Shown here piece by piece: positions 24,799 to 33,506 of a stretch of DNA of 64,000 bases. Source of the stretch: Haloarcula litorea (GTDB taxonomy: Archaea; Halobacteriota; Halobacteria; Halobacteriales; Haloarculaceae); NCBI RefSeq assembly GCF_029338195.1, contig NZ_CP119779.1, positions 930,001-994,000 on the forward strand, written 5' to 3'. The translations under genes were made by a program, and so were the position numbers. Every line of letters begins with the position of its first letter. Positions within the stretch are counted from its first letter, which is position 1. The notes under the pieces are model-generated. The model saw only the letters and a list, made by a program, of their open reading frames with translations. It did not search any database and was not told the DNA's origin.

Positions 24799-26799
24799 CT
24801 ACGCGTCGACGGGCAGCACCGTCAGCGCCTCGGGGGGCGCGTCGACGACCGCCGCGTCGTAGCCGTCGACGGAGGCGTCGCCGACGACCCACTCGGCGGC
24901 GTCGGGCGCGTCGACGGTCCGGGGCTCGTCGGTGAAGTTCGTCACCCACGTGTAGCCGTCCCGCCGTGCCACACGGACGCCCTCGGGCAGTCGGTTGGTC
25001 GTCGCGACGCCGGCGGCGTCGAGGAGGTCGGTCGCCAGGGCGTCCGCGAGGTCGCCCCCGGGCCAGCAGCCACAGGTCGTGACCGAGCCGTCGCCCCGGT
25101 CGGCGCGCGCGACGGCGGTGTGGCCGTCGGCGACGGCGGTGGTGTACTCCCCGACCGGCGCGGCGTCGTCGGTGTCGAGCCACCCGGCCCAGGTCCGGTA
25201 GCCGTAGCGCTCGTCTCCGTAGCGGAGCTCGGTGGGGGTGGACTCCGGGACCGTCTCGTGTTGTGCCACGCGGAGCCCCGCCAGGTCCGCCAGCGGCCCC
25301 GGGGCGAGCGATCCGTGGAGCTTGTTGTGCGGGTCCTTCTCGCCGGTGCGCGCCCCCAGCAGGAGGTGGCCGCCGTCGTCGACGTAGGACTCCAGGTGCG
25401 TCGCCAGCTCGTCGTCGGCCAGGTACAGCGTCGGCGCGACGGCGGCCGCGTAGCCGTCGAGGTCGGTGTCGGGGTCGACCACGTCGACCTGCACGCCGCG
25501 GGCCCGCAGCGCCGCGTAGTAGGTCCGCAGGTGCGACCAGTAGTGCCAGTCCGGGGAGTGAGGCTGGACCTCGGTCGCCCAGAGACTCTCGTAGTCGTGC
25601 AGCAGGGCCACTGGGGCTTCGACCGGCGCGAGGTCGAACAGTTCCTCGGCCGCGCGGCCGGCGTCGCGGTACCCCCTGTCGGGGCTGCCGTCCTGCTTGC
25701 GGAGGCCCGCGTGGTACTGCTCCTGGCCCTGCCGGCAGCGCCGCCACCGGAAGTACAGCACCGCGTCCGCGCCGTGGGCGACGGCGTGGTGCGCCCACAG
25801 CCGCATCGCGCCCTCGCCCGGCTGGGGGGCCTGGGGCGGCCAGTTCACGTCGCCGGGCTGCTGTTCCAGCACCCAGAACGGGGCCCGCTTGGCCCCGCGG
25901 TAGAGGTCGTGGTTCATCCCGACCTCGTCGGGGTCGCCCGCCCGGAGCTCGTCCTGACTGGCCTCGCCGGGTCGCCGGTCCTGGACGAACCCGGTCGGGT
26001 ACGAGTCCCACCCCAGGAAGTCCAGGTCGTCGGACAGCGAGTAGGCGTCCAAGCTGGCGAAGTCGCCCATAAAGTTGTGCGTGACGGACCAGTCGTCGTT
26101 GGCCGCCCGGATCAGGTCCGCGTGCAGGCGGTTGTACTCGACGACGCTGTCGTTCGAGAAGCGGTAGTAGTCCAGCAGCCGCGAGGGGTGGTGTTCGGCG
26201 GGGGTCGGCCCGGGCGGGTCGACGGCGGCGAAGGAGTCGTACTGCTGGCTCCAGAACGTCGTCCCCCAGGCCTCGTTCAGCGACGCGACGTCGCCGTACT
26301 TGGCTTCGAGCCACTCGCGGAAGGCGGCGGCGCAGTCCTCGCAGTAACACCGGACCGTCTCGTGACAGCCGTACTCGTTGTCGGTCTGCCAGCCCGCGAC
26401 GTGGGGGTGGTCGGCGTACCGCTCGGTGACCCTCCGGACGATGCGCTCGGTCTCCTCGCGGTAGGTCGGGGAGTTGAAGCAGGTGAACCGCCGGCTCCCC
26501 CACTCGCGGGGGGTCCCGTCGGGGTCTTCCTGCCGGATGTCCGGGTGCTCGTCGACGAGCCACTTCGGCGGGGTCGCCGTCGGCGTACACAGGACCGCTT
26601 CCATCCCGTGGTCGCCGACGAGGTCGACGGCCTCGTCCAGCCACGCGAAGTCGAACGCGCCGCGCTCGGGCTCGAGGCGGCCCCACGAGAACTCAGCCAT
26701 CCGGACGTACTCCAGGCCCGCGTCGGCCATCTGGGCCACGTCGCGCTCCCAGCGCTCGCTGGGCCAGTGCTCGGGGAAGTAACAGACTCCGATGCTCAT
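24799..26799 (-). CDS. bgaH: Beta-galactosidase, glycoside hydrolase family 42
   Basis: A 666-residue GH42 enzyme hydrolysing terminal beta-galactosides such as lactose. The acid/base is Glu142 in TDNEYG and the nucleophile Glu312 in WVLEQQPG. The zinc-binding cysteines of the family are Cys107, Cys151, Cys153 and Cys156. The C-terminal half has the trimerisation and beta domains. No signal peptide is present, so hydrolysis is in the cytoplasm after uptake. Length and sequence pattern match the haloarchaeal BgaH enzymes. I chose the ATG at 26799 (MSIGVCYFPEHW); one at 26826 would add nine non-homologous residues. Divergent from the alpha-galactosidase with 74 bases between starts. Confidence 0.95.
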   Translation of the reverse strand: MSIGVCYFPEHWPSERWERDVAQMADAGLEYVRMAEFSWGRLEPERGAFDFAWLDEAVDLVGDHGMEAVLCTPTATPPKWLVDEHPDIRQEDPDGTPREWGSRRFTCFNSPTYREETERIVRRVTERYADHPHVAGWQTDNEYGCHETVRCYCEDCAAAFREWLEAKYGDVASLNEAWGTTFWSQQYDSFAAVDPPGPTPAEHHPSRLLDYYRFSNDSVVEYNRLHADLIRAANDDWSVTHNFMGDFASLDAYSLSDDLDFLGWDSYPTGFVQDRRPGEASQDELRAGDPDEVGMNHDLYRGAKRAPFWVLEQQPGDVNWPPQAPQPGEGAMRLWAHHAVAHGADAVLYFRWRRCRQGQEQYHAGLRKQDGSPDRGYRDAGRAAEELFDLAPVEAPVALLHDYESLWATEVQPHSPDWHYWSHLRTYYAALRARGVQVDVVDPDTDLDGYAAAVAPTLYLADDELATHLESYVDDGGHLLLGARTGEKDPHNKLHGSLAPGPLADLAGLRVAQHETVPESTPTELRYGDERYGYRTWAGWLDTDDAAPVGEYTTAVADGHTAVARADRGDGSVTTCGCWPGGDLADALATDLLDAAGVATTNRLPEGVRVARRDGYTWVTNFTDEPRTVDAPDAAEWVVGDASVDGYDAAVVDAPPEALTVLPVDA

Positions 26800-26873
26800 A
26801 CCCCGTCGGGCGTCGCCCCGGGACATACGTCTTCCCCCAAAGAGCTATCCGGGACCCCGCTGGCAACGCGGGT

Positions 26874-29015
26874 ATGGTCACGGTCACTGCCGGCGGAACG
26901 ACGGTCCAGTTCGACCCCGGATCGGTTCGCCTCTCGATCGCAGAGACGGACGCCCCGGACGACGACGCGCTGCTTTCGGGGCGGGTCACGGCGACGCTGG
27001 GCGACCGGTCGTTCCCGGTCCCCGACGCGGGCTGGACGGTCGAGCGGGACGGCAGCGGCGCGACGATCAGCTACGACGACGACGCGGCGACCCGACTGGT
27101 CCTCACGGCGGCCGACGAAGCCGTCGGAATCCGGCTGCACCTCCGGAACGACACCGGCGACCCCGCGGCGCTGGAGCGGCTCTGTCCCCTGGACGCCGAC
27201 GGCGTGGCGTTCGACGCCGACGCCCGGATCTACCGGCACGGCTACCAGTCCTGGACTCCGACCGGAGCGCTGCCGGTCGACGAGACCTTCCCCGCCGAGC
27301 CGCCGGAGAACGTCCCGATGATGACCGATCTGTCCGCCCCCGACCGGACGAGCCACGGGCTGGTCGGGCTGGCCGACGGCGACCGCGCGCTGACGCTTGG
27401 CTTCCTCGACCACGGGAGCTACGTCGCCCGCTTCGACGACGCGGTCGGCGACGACGGGATCGAGCGCCTGACCGCGGTGTGTCCGGGCGACGGCGTGACG
27501 GTCGAGTCGGGCGAGTCCGCCGCTGCGGCCACCCTCAGAGTCGACGCCAGCCGCCCGGTCGACGCGGGGGTTGCGGCGCTGGCCGACGGCGTCGCCGAGC
27601 GGATGGGGGCACGCGCCGGCGAGTGGACGCCGACGGGCTGGTGCTCCTGGTACCACTACTTCACCGACGTGACGGCCGACGACATGCGCGAGGCCGTCGC
27701 CGACGTGGCCGCGTGGGACCCGCCGATCGACGTGGTCCAGCTGGACGACGGCTACCAGGTCGCCTTCGGCGACTGGCGCACGCTGGCCGAGGGGTTCGAC
27801 GAGATGCCGGCGCTGACAGACGACATCGAGGGGGCGGGGTACACCCCGGGCCTGTGGCTCGCGCCCTTCTTCGTCCAGGCGGACGCCGCCCTCGTCGACG
27901 ACCACCCGGAGTGGTTCGTCACCGACGCCGACGGGGCGTTCGTGAGCGCGGGCGAGCGCCACGGCGAGATGTACGGCCTCGACTGTACCCACCCGGGGGT
28001 CGAGGCGTGGCTGACCGACACCTTCGAGACGATCGTCGACGACTGGGGGTTCGACTACCTGAAGCTGGACTTCCTCTACGCCGGGGCGCTCCCCGGCCAG
28101 CGCCACGACGACGTGACCCGCGCCGAGGCCTACCAGCGCGGGCTGAAGACGATCCGACAGGCGGTCGGCCGGGACACCTTCCTGCTGGGCTGTGGCGCAC
28201 CGCAGGCACAGAGCGTCGGGCTCGTCGACGCGATGCGGGTCGGCCCCGACACCGCCCCGCACTGGCGCGACCCCGACGGGATCGCCAGCGAGCCCGCCCA
28301 CGAGAACGCGCTCCGGAACGTCCTGAACCGCCAGTTCGCCCACGACCGGTGGTGGGTGAACGACCCCGACTGCCAGCTGCTGCGCCCGGGGACCGACCTC
28401 ACGGACGCCGAGCGGCGCACCCTCGCTGCCGTCGTGGCGCTGACCGGCGGGTCGAACGTCCTCAGCGACCGCGTGGCCGCCATCGACGAGCCCGGACGGA
28501 CCCTCTTCGAGCGGTCGCTCCCGCCCGTCGACGGCGGCACGGTCGAGGGCGTCGGCGACCGGACCTTCCCCGAGCGGGTCGAATGTGAGCGCCCCGCCGA
28601 CGGCGGCCGCGCGGTGGCACTGGTCAACTGGGCCGACGAGCCACGCACCCGATCCCTCTCGCTCGCGGCCGACGAGCGGGGCTGGGACGCGTGGGACGGG
28701 GAACCCATCCCGGCGGGTGGGACCGCCGAGCGCGAGGTGCCCACCCACGGCTGTCTGCTCGCCCACGTCGCGCCCGCCCGCGCCCGACCCCACCTGCTTG
28801 GGACGGCCCACCTGGCCGGCCTCGGGGACCGCGTCGAGCGAGTCGCGTGGGACGACGACGCCGACGAACTGACCGTCGCCGTCGACGCCGAGCGGCCACA
28901 GGAGGTCGTGGTGGCGCTCCCCGACGGATGGACCCACGCCGACGCCGACGGAGCGGTCGAGACACTCCGGACGACCGTCGATGGAACCGCGACCGTCGCG
29001 TTCGACCGCGCCTGA
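26874..29015 (+). CDS. Alpha-galactosidase, glycoside hydrolase family 36
   Basis: A 713-residue GH36 retaining enzyme splitting alpha-galactosides (melibiose, raffinose type). The N-terminal beta-supersandwich (to about 245) is followed by the barrel with GWCSWYHYFTDVT, QLDDGY, the nucleophile Asp399 in LKLDF and the acid/base Asp459 in MRVGPDTAPHW, then a C-terminal beta domain. There is no export signal, so it acts on imported sugar. Together with the GH42 gene it lets the cell release galactose from both anomers. Raffinose synthase-like relatives share the fold but the catalytic motifs fit a hydrolase. Confidence 0.92.
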   Translation: MVTVTAGGTTVQFDPGSVRLSIAETDAPDDDALLSGRVTATLGDRSFPVPDAGWTVERDGSGATISYDDDAATRLVLTAADEAVGIRLHLRNDTGDPAALERLCPLDADGVAFDADARIYRHGYQSWTPTGALPVDETFPAEPPENVPMMTDLSAPDRTSHGLVGLADGDRALTLGFLDHGSYVARFDDAVGDDGIERLTAVCPGDGVTVESGESAAAATLRVDASRPVDAGVAALADGVAERMGARAGEWTPTGWCSWYHYFTDVTADDMREAVADVAAWDPPIDVVQLDDGYQVAFGDWRTLAEGFDEMPALTDDIEGAGYTPGLWLAPFFVQADAALVDDHPEWFVTDADGAFVSAGERHGEMYGLDCTHPGVEAWLTDTFETIVDDWGFDYLKLDFLYAGALPGQRHDDVTRAEAYQRGLKTIRQAVGRDTFLLGCGAPQAQSVGLVDAMRVGPDTAPHWRDPDGIASEPAHENALRNVLNRQFAHDRWWVNDPDCQLLRPGTDLTDAERRTLAAVVALTGGSNVLSDRVAAIDEPGRTLFERSLPPVDGGTVEGVGDRTFPERVECERPADGGRAVALVNWADEPRTRSLSLAADERGWDAWDGEPIPAGGTAEREVPTHGCLLAHVAPARARPHLLGTAHLAGLGDRVERVAWDDDADELTVAVDAERPQEVVVALPDGWTHADADGAVETLRTTVDGTATVAFDRA

Positions 29016-29060
29016 GCGGAAATCCCACAGTTTTACCGTCGCCGCCGAGTGGGTGCCGGT

Positions 29061-30563
29061 ATGACCGACACGGACGGGTCGAACGTGCTGTTCGTCGTCC
29101 TGGACACGGTCCGGAAGGACCGCCTGTCCGTCTACGACCCCGACCGCGAGACCACGCCCCACCTCGCCGAGTTCGCCGAGGAGGCCGCCGTCTTCGAGCA
29201 GGCCGTCGCCCCGGCCCCGTGGACGCTGCCGGTCCACGCCTCGCTGTTCACCGGTCTCTACCCCAGCGAGCACGGGGCCACACAGGAGGACCCCTACCTG
29301 GAGGGGGCCACGACCCTGGCGGAGTCGCTCTCGGCGGCGGGCTACGACACCGCCTGCTACTCCTCGAACGCCTGGATCACGAGCTACACCAACCTCACCG
29401 CCGGGTTCGACCACCACGACAACTTCTTCCAGATCATGCCCAGCGAACTCCTCTCGGGGCCGCTGGCGACCCTCTGGAAGACGATGAACGACAACGACAC
29501 CCTCCGTGGCGTCGCCGACCGACTCGTCCAGGTCGGCAACAAGGTCCACGAACACCTCGCGGAGGGCGGCGGCGGGGACACCAAGACGCCCCAGGTCGTC
29601 GACGAGACCATCGACTTCGTGGACGACTCCGAGGACTTCTTCGCCTTCATCAACCTCATGGACGCCCACCTCCCGTACCACCCGCCCGAGGAGTACGCCG
29701 AGCGGTTCGCGCCGGGCGTCGACTCCACGGATGTCTGTCAGAACTCCAAGGAGTACAACTGCGGTGCCCGGGACATCGACGACGAGGAGTGGGCCGACAT
29801 CCGGAGGCTGTACGACGCCGAGCTGGCCCACATCGACGACCAGCTCGACCGCCTGTTCTCCCATCTCAAGGAGACCGGCCGCTGGGAGGAGACGACGGTC
29901 GTCGTCTGTGCCGACCACGGCGAGCTGTTCGGCGAGCACGGGCTGTACGGCCACGAGTTCGGCATCTACGACCCGCTGGTGAACGTCCCGCTGATGGTCA
30001 AACACCCCGAGATCGACGCCGACCGCGACGAGGAGACGGTCGTCGAACTCGTCGACCTCTACCACACGGTGCTGGACGCCGCCGGGGCCGAGGGCCGCGG
30101 GAAGCCCCTGGAGTCGGCCCGCTCGCTGCTGTCGGCCGACTACCGCGAGTTCGCCGACGAGGTCGGCGGCCGCCCGCGGGGCGAGGTCGGCTTCGTCGAG
30201 TACCACCAGCCCGTCGTCGAGCTGCGACAGCTGGAGGGGAAGGCAAGCGCCGCCGGCATCAAGCTGGACGAGCAGTCCCGCTTCTACTCGCGGATGGGCG
30301 CGGCCCGGACCGCCGGCGAGAAGTACATCCACTGCACCCGTATCCCCGACGAGGCCTACGACGTGGCGAGCGACCCCGGCGAGACGGAGAACCTCGTCGG
30401 TACCGACGCCGAGCCCGAGGCGCTGGAGGCCGCGCTGTGGGACTTCGTGGACGCGGTCGACGCCGAGTGGCCCGACGAGGCCGACGGGGCCGACGGCGAG
30501 GTGCTGGACGAGATGGACGACGAGACCAAGGATCGACTGCAGGACCTGGGCTACATCGACTAG
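29061..30563 (+). CDS. Sulfatase-fold protein with threonine in place of the active cysteine
   Basis: A 500-residue alkaline phosphatase-superfamily protein related to sulfatases. Metal ligands are visible in LFVVLDTVRKD (Asp15) and VVCADHGELFGEHG. Where sulfatases have C/S-x-P-S-R, this has T-L-P-V-H (Thr55 in PAPWTLPVHAS), so formylglycine cannot form. Threonine is the nucleophile in nucleotide pyrophosphatases and phosphoethanolamine or glycerol-phosphate transferases of the same superfamily, which makes a phosphodiesterase or phosphotransferase more likely than a sulfatase. It has no signal peptide. The next gene, a multi-helix UPF0104 protein, begins one base after the stop. Confidence 0.85.
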   Translation: MTDTDGSNVLFVVLDTVRKDRLSVYDPDRETTPHLAEFAEEAAVFEQAVAPAPWTLPVHASLFTGLYPSEHGATQEDPYLEGATTLAESLSAAGYDTACYSSNAWITSYTNLTAGFDHHDNFFQIMPSELLSGPLATLWKTMNDNDTLRGVADRLVQVGNKVHEHLAEGGGGDTKTPQVVDETIDFVDDSEDFFAFINLMDAHLPYHPPEEYAERFAPGVDSTDVCQNSKEYNCGARDIDDEEWADIRRLYDAELAHIDDQLDRLFSHLKETGRWEETTVVVCADHGELFGEHGLYGHEFGIYDPLVNVPLMVKHPEIDADRDEETVVELVDLYHTVLDAAGAEGRGKPLESARSLLSADYREFADEVGGRPRGEVGFVEYHQPVVELRQLEGKASAAGIKLDEQSRFYSRMGAARTAGEKYIHCTRIPDEAYDVASDPGETENLVGTDAEPEALEAALWDFVDAVDAEWPDEADGADGEVLDEMDDETKDRLQDLGYID

Positions 30564-30564
30564 C

Positions 30565-31590
30565 GTGACAGACGACACCGGCGGGCTGGAACTCATCGAC
30601 AGGAAGACCCTGGCGCAGATAGGGCTGGGTTTCGGCGTCGCCGCCGTCGTCCTCTACCTGCTGGTGGACTTCGTCGGGACGGCCGACGTGGTGTCGGGCC
30701 TTCGCTCGGCGGACCTCGGCTGGCTCGCGCTGGGCTGTCTGTCGACGGCGCTGTGTCTGACGATGTGGGGGAAGGCCTGGCAGGTGGTGCTGCGGGTGGC
30801 CGGCATCGAGGAGTCGTTCACGCGCCTCGTGGTCACCTACTACGCGGCCACCTTCGCCAACTACGTGACGCCGCTGGGCCAGGCCGGCGGCGAGCCGTTC
30901 ATCGCCTACGTCCTCTCGCGGGACACCGAGGCCAGCTACGAGGACAGCCTCGCCAGCGTCGTCACCGCGGACCTGCTCAACCTCTTCCCCTTCGTCACCT
31001 TCGCCGGCGTCGGCTTCGCCGCGCTCCTCTATCAGAGCACGCTCCCGGAGGCCGTCGAGCCGCTGGCCGGCGGGCTGGTGGTGCTGTCGGTCGGCGTCCC
31101 GATCGCCGCCGTCGCGGGCTGGCGGTTCCGCAAGCGTATCGGCCGGACCGTCCTCCGGGCGTCGGCACCGATCGCCCGGCGGACCCCGCGGGTGACGCTG
31201 TCGGGCCTGCGCGAGCGCCTGCGGGAGGTCGAGAGCGCGTTCCAGCGCATCGCCCGCGACCGCCGGGAGCTGGTGAAGGCGCTGTCGTTCTCCTACGTCG
31301 GCTGGGTGTTCTTCGCCGCGCCGCTGTACGCCGTCGCACAGGCGATCAGCAACGAGATCGCGCTGCTGCTCGTGTTCTTCATCGTCCCGGCGTCGACGCT
31401 GGCCGGGCTCGTCCCCTCGCCCGGCGGTTCCGGGGCGGTCGAGGCCGCGCTCGTCGTCCTCGTGGTGGCGCTGACGGCCCTGGGGACGACCGAGGCGACT
31501 GTCGTGGCGCTCCTCTATCGGGTGGCGAGCTACTGGTTCGCGCTGGTGCTGGGCGGCGTGGCGGCGGTGTGGGTCATCCTCCGGAACTGA
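30565..31590 (+). CDS. UPF0104/lysylphosphatidylglycerol synthase-type membrane protein
   Basis: A 341-residue membrane protein with about eight helices of the YbhN/UPF0104 family, related to the flippase domain of MprF. Family features include YYAATFANYVTPLGQAGGEPF and VPSPGGSGAVEAAL. It lacks the MprF catalytic domain, so a transport or flipping role for a lipid or lipid-linked molecule is the usual guess. GTG at 30565 is the start, one base after the sulfatase-fold gene stop, indicating one operon. Its 3' end overlaps the convergent ketopantoate reductase gene by 17 bases. Confidence 0.85.
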   Translation: MTDDTGGLELIDRKTLAQIGLGFGVAAVVLYLLVDFVGTADVVSGLRSADLGWLALGCLSTALCLTMWGKAWQVVLRVAGIEESFTRLVVTYYAATFANYVTPLGQAGGEPFIAYVLSRDTEASYEDSLASVVTADLLNLFPFVTFAGVGFAALLYQSTLPEAVEPLAGGLVVLSVGVPIAAVAGWRFRKRIGRTVLRASAPIARRTPRVTLSGLRERLREVESAFQRIARDRRELVKALSFSYVGWVFFAAPLYAVAQAISNEIALLLVFFIVPASTLAGLVPSPGGSGAVEAALVVLVVALTALGTTEATVVALLYRVASYWFALVLGGVAAVWVILRN

Positions 31591-32464
31591 CGCCGCGCTC
31601 CCACGCCCGCACCAGCCGCGCCAGCGTCTCGTTGACCGGCACGGGGGACTCGGCGGCGTCGGCGACGTAGCCGTTGATGGCGTCGACCTCGGTCCGCCGC
31701 CCGTCCGCGACGTCCTGGAGCATCGACGAGCGGTTGGCGGCGGTGTCGGCGACGACGGACTCGACCAGTGCGACCGCGCGCTCGTCGGCGAGGTCGACAC
31801 CGCGTTCGCGGGCGACGCGGGCCGTCTCGCGGGCGGCGTCGTGAGCCACCTCGCGGGCGGGGCCGTCGGCCAGCGCGCCGTTCTCGACGCGGGCCAGCGC
31901 CGTCGTCGCGTTGACCGCCGCGTTGACCGCGAGTTTGCCCCAGAGCCGCGTCGGCATGTCCTCGGCGACCGTCGTCACGACGCCGGCCGCGTCGAGGGCC
32001 GCGCCCACCCGCTCGGCGACCTGCGAGGGGCCGCCCTCGCTCGCGCCCAGGGCCACCTCCCCGCGGCCGGTGTAGGCCACCGTCCCCGGTTCGGTCAGGC
32101 GCGCGCCGTAGGTGCAGGTGCCGGCCAGCACGGGGCAGTCGAGCGCGTCGGCCAGCGTCGCCTCGTTCCCGAGGCCGTTCTGGACCGACAGGCAGGCGTC
32201 GAGGGCGCAGTCGGCGAGCGCGGCGGCCGCGCCGGCGGTGTCGTAGCTCTTGACCGCGACGAGGGCGAGGTCCGCGGCGTCGGGGACCTCGGTGGCGGCC
32301 GCGGGCTCGACGCAGAACGACTCGACGCCGGTGACGCGCAGCCCCCGCTCCCGGACCCGACCGACGTGGGGCTCGCGCCCGACGAGCGTCACGTCGTGTT
32401 CGCGGGCGAGCAGGCCCCCGAGGAGGCTGCCGAGACTGCCCGCGCCGACGACAGCGATGTCCAT
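31574..32464 (-). CDS. panE: 2-dehydropantoate 2-reductase (ketopantoate reductase)
   Basis: A 296-residue NAD(P)H-dependent reductase making pantoate for coenzyme A. The Rossmann motif GAGSLGSLLGG is at the N-terminus, VAVKSYDT and SVQNGLGNE follow, and the C-terminal helical domain contains LWGKLAVNAAVNATTAL and the conserved SSMLQDVADGRRTEVDAING block. Length fits the family. The start is the ATG at 32464. A decayed stretch at 47409-48033 weakly resembles its C-terminal domain. Confidence 0.92.
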   Translation of the reverse strand: MDIAVVGAGSLGSLLGGLLAREHDVTLVGREPHVGRVRERGLRVTGVESFCVEPAAATEVPDAADLALVAVKSYDTAGAAAALADCALDACLSVQNGLGNEATLADALDCPVLAGTCTYGARLTEPGTVAYTGRGEVALGASEGGPSQVAERVGAALDAAGVVTTVAEDMPTRLWGKLAVNAAVNATTALARVENGALADGPAREVAHDAARETARVARERGVDLADERAVALVESVVADTAANRSSMLQDVADGRRTEVDAINGYVADAAESPVPVNETLARLVRAWERGVSSGG

Positions 32465-32612
32465 ACCGGCCGGAGGACCGGGGGAAGGAAAAGCGTTCCA
32501 GCGGCGCTGGCAAGGTCGCCGCCACGGCGTCGTGTTCCGGCAGCCGACGCCGGGTCCGGCCGACGGGAGCCGGGACCACCAGCCACAACACCGCCGGCGA
32601 CGAAGACGGGGT

Positions 32613-33185
32613 ATGGACGAGCCGAACTCCGAGACCGAGCGGGTGGCCGACGCGATCGAGTCCGTCGGCGTCGACCGCCTCGCCGACGCCGTCCTCGACG
32701 CCTGGGAGGCGGCGGGGCTGGAGACGGGGACGCCCGACTGGCCCGACGACGAGCCGCGGTTCCGCGTCCGACCGCCCGCGAGCGACGGCGGGGCACGCCT
32801 GGACGCCGTCGCGGCCGCGCTGGACGCGACGCCGCGTTCGCCCGACACCGCGTTCCTCTACCTCGCGGTCGGTCGCCGCTCGGACCTCGGGCGGGACCGG
32901 GCCGCGCTGGAGGACCTGGCCCGGCACCCGGACGTGACCGTCGACGACGACCACACGGCCGGCACCGTCCCGATGGACGGCGAGACGGTCGCGGCGCTGG
33001 TCGACCTCGTCGACGCCGTCGAGTACGCGCTCGTCCGGGACGGCGACGGTACCGCGGTCGTCGAGTGGCGCGACGAGACGGTCAGGGTCGCGCTGCCCGC
33101 GGCCGCCGCCGACGCGATGCGCGCGGAACTGCCCGACGCGCTCGCCGCCCGCGTCGAGCGGGAGGATCAGTCCTCGGTCCAGTAG
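32613..33185 (+). CDS. Uncharacterised acidic protein
   Basis: A 190-residue acidic, soluble protein that I do not recognise. It alternates helical (TERVADAIESVGVDRLADAVL) and strand-like segments (TVPMDGETVAALVDLVDAVEYALV, then TAVVEWRDETVRVALP). There is no signal peptide, zinc site or membrane helix. The 3' end overlaps the convergent rubredoxin-like gene by 19 bases. Codon and amino-acid bias match its neighbours, supporting a real gene. Confidence 0.7.
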   Translation: MDEPNSETERVADAIESVGVDRLADAVLDAWEAAGLETGTPDWPDDEPRFRVRPPASDGGARLDAVAAALDATPRSPDTAFLYLAVGRRSDLGRDRAALEDLARHPDVTVDDDHTAGTVPMDGETVAALVDLVDAVEYALVRDGDGTAVVEWRDETVRVALPAAAADAMRAELPDALAARVEREDQSSVQ

Positions 33186-33472
33186 TAGATCTCTTCCTTG
33201 GGCGCGCCACAGGAGGGGCACGTCTCGGGGATGTCCTCGTCGATCTGCCCCATCTCGCCACACTCCCAGCAGCGCCACATCAGCTCGGCCTCGCCGGCCT
33301 CGCCGGTCGACCGGTGTTCGTCGGACAGCGACTCGATGCCGCCCTCGACCGTCACGTAGAAGCCGTGCTGGTCGAACCCGCGGATCGATCCCAGCTCGTT
33401 GCCGTCCTCGTCGTACACGGGCTTGCCGAACGACAGGTCCTCGTCCTCGGCGCTGGCGAACATATCAGTCAT
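33167..33472 (-). CDS. Rubredoxin-like zinc/iron-ribbon protein
   Basis: A 101-residue protein. The N-terminal half is a small beta domain (GKPVYDEDGNELGSIRGFD); the C-terminal half has WRCWECGEMG followed by CPSCGAPKEEIYYW, the two-knuckle rubredoxin-like pattern. It probably binds a single iron or zinc ion. The same architecture recurs across haloarchaea (DUF7130-like). Electron transfer is possible but unproven. Confidence 0.85.
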   Translation of the reverse strand: MTDMFASAEDEDLSFGKPVYDEDGNELGSIRGFDQHGFYVTVEGGIESLSDEHRSTGEAGEAELMWRCWECGEMGQIDEDIPETCPSCGAPKEEIYYWTED

Positions 33473-33506
33473 ACACAGGTATTGACGGCGCGAGGTGTGA
33501 TAAAGA

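Noticed and set aside
26800-26826. Earlier ATG for the beta-galactosidase
   Set aside because: The family's normal N-terminus begins at 26799, and the added nine residues have no counterpart and would shorten the divergent promoter.
29061-30563. Annotation as a true sulfatase
   Set aside because: The formylglycine-forming cysteine or serine is replaced by threonine (Thr55), so the standard sulfatase mechanism is not available.
26796-30596. A very long open frame on the minus strand (over 1200 codons) opposite the alpha-galactosidase and sulfatase-fold genes
   Set aside because: It is the antisense shadow of real genes, as shown by the lack of any known motif and by strong acidic, motif-bearing proteins on the other strand. 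High GC makes such frames common.
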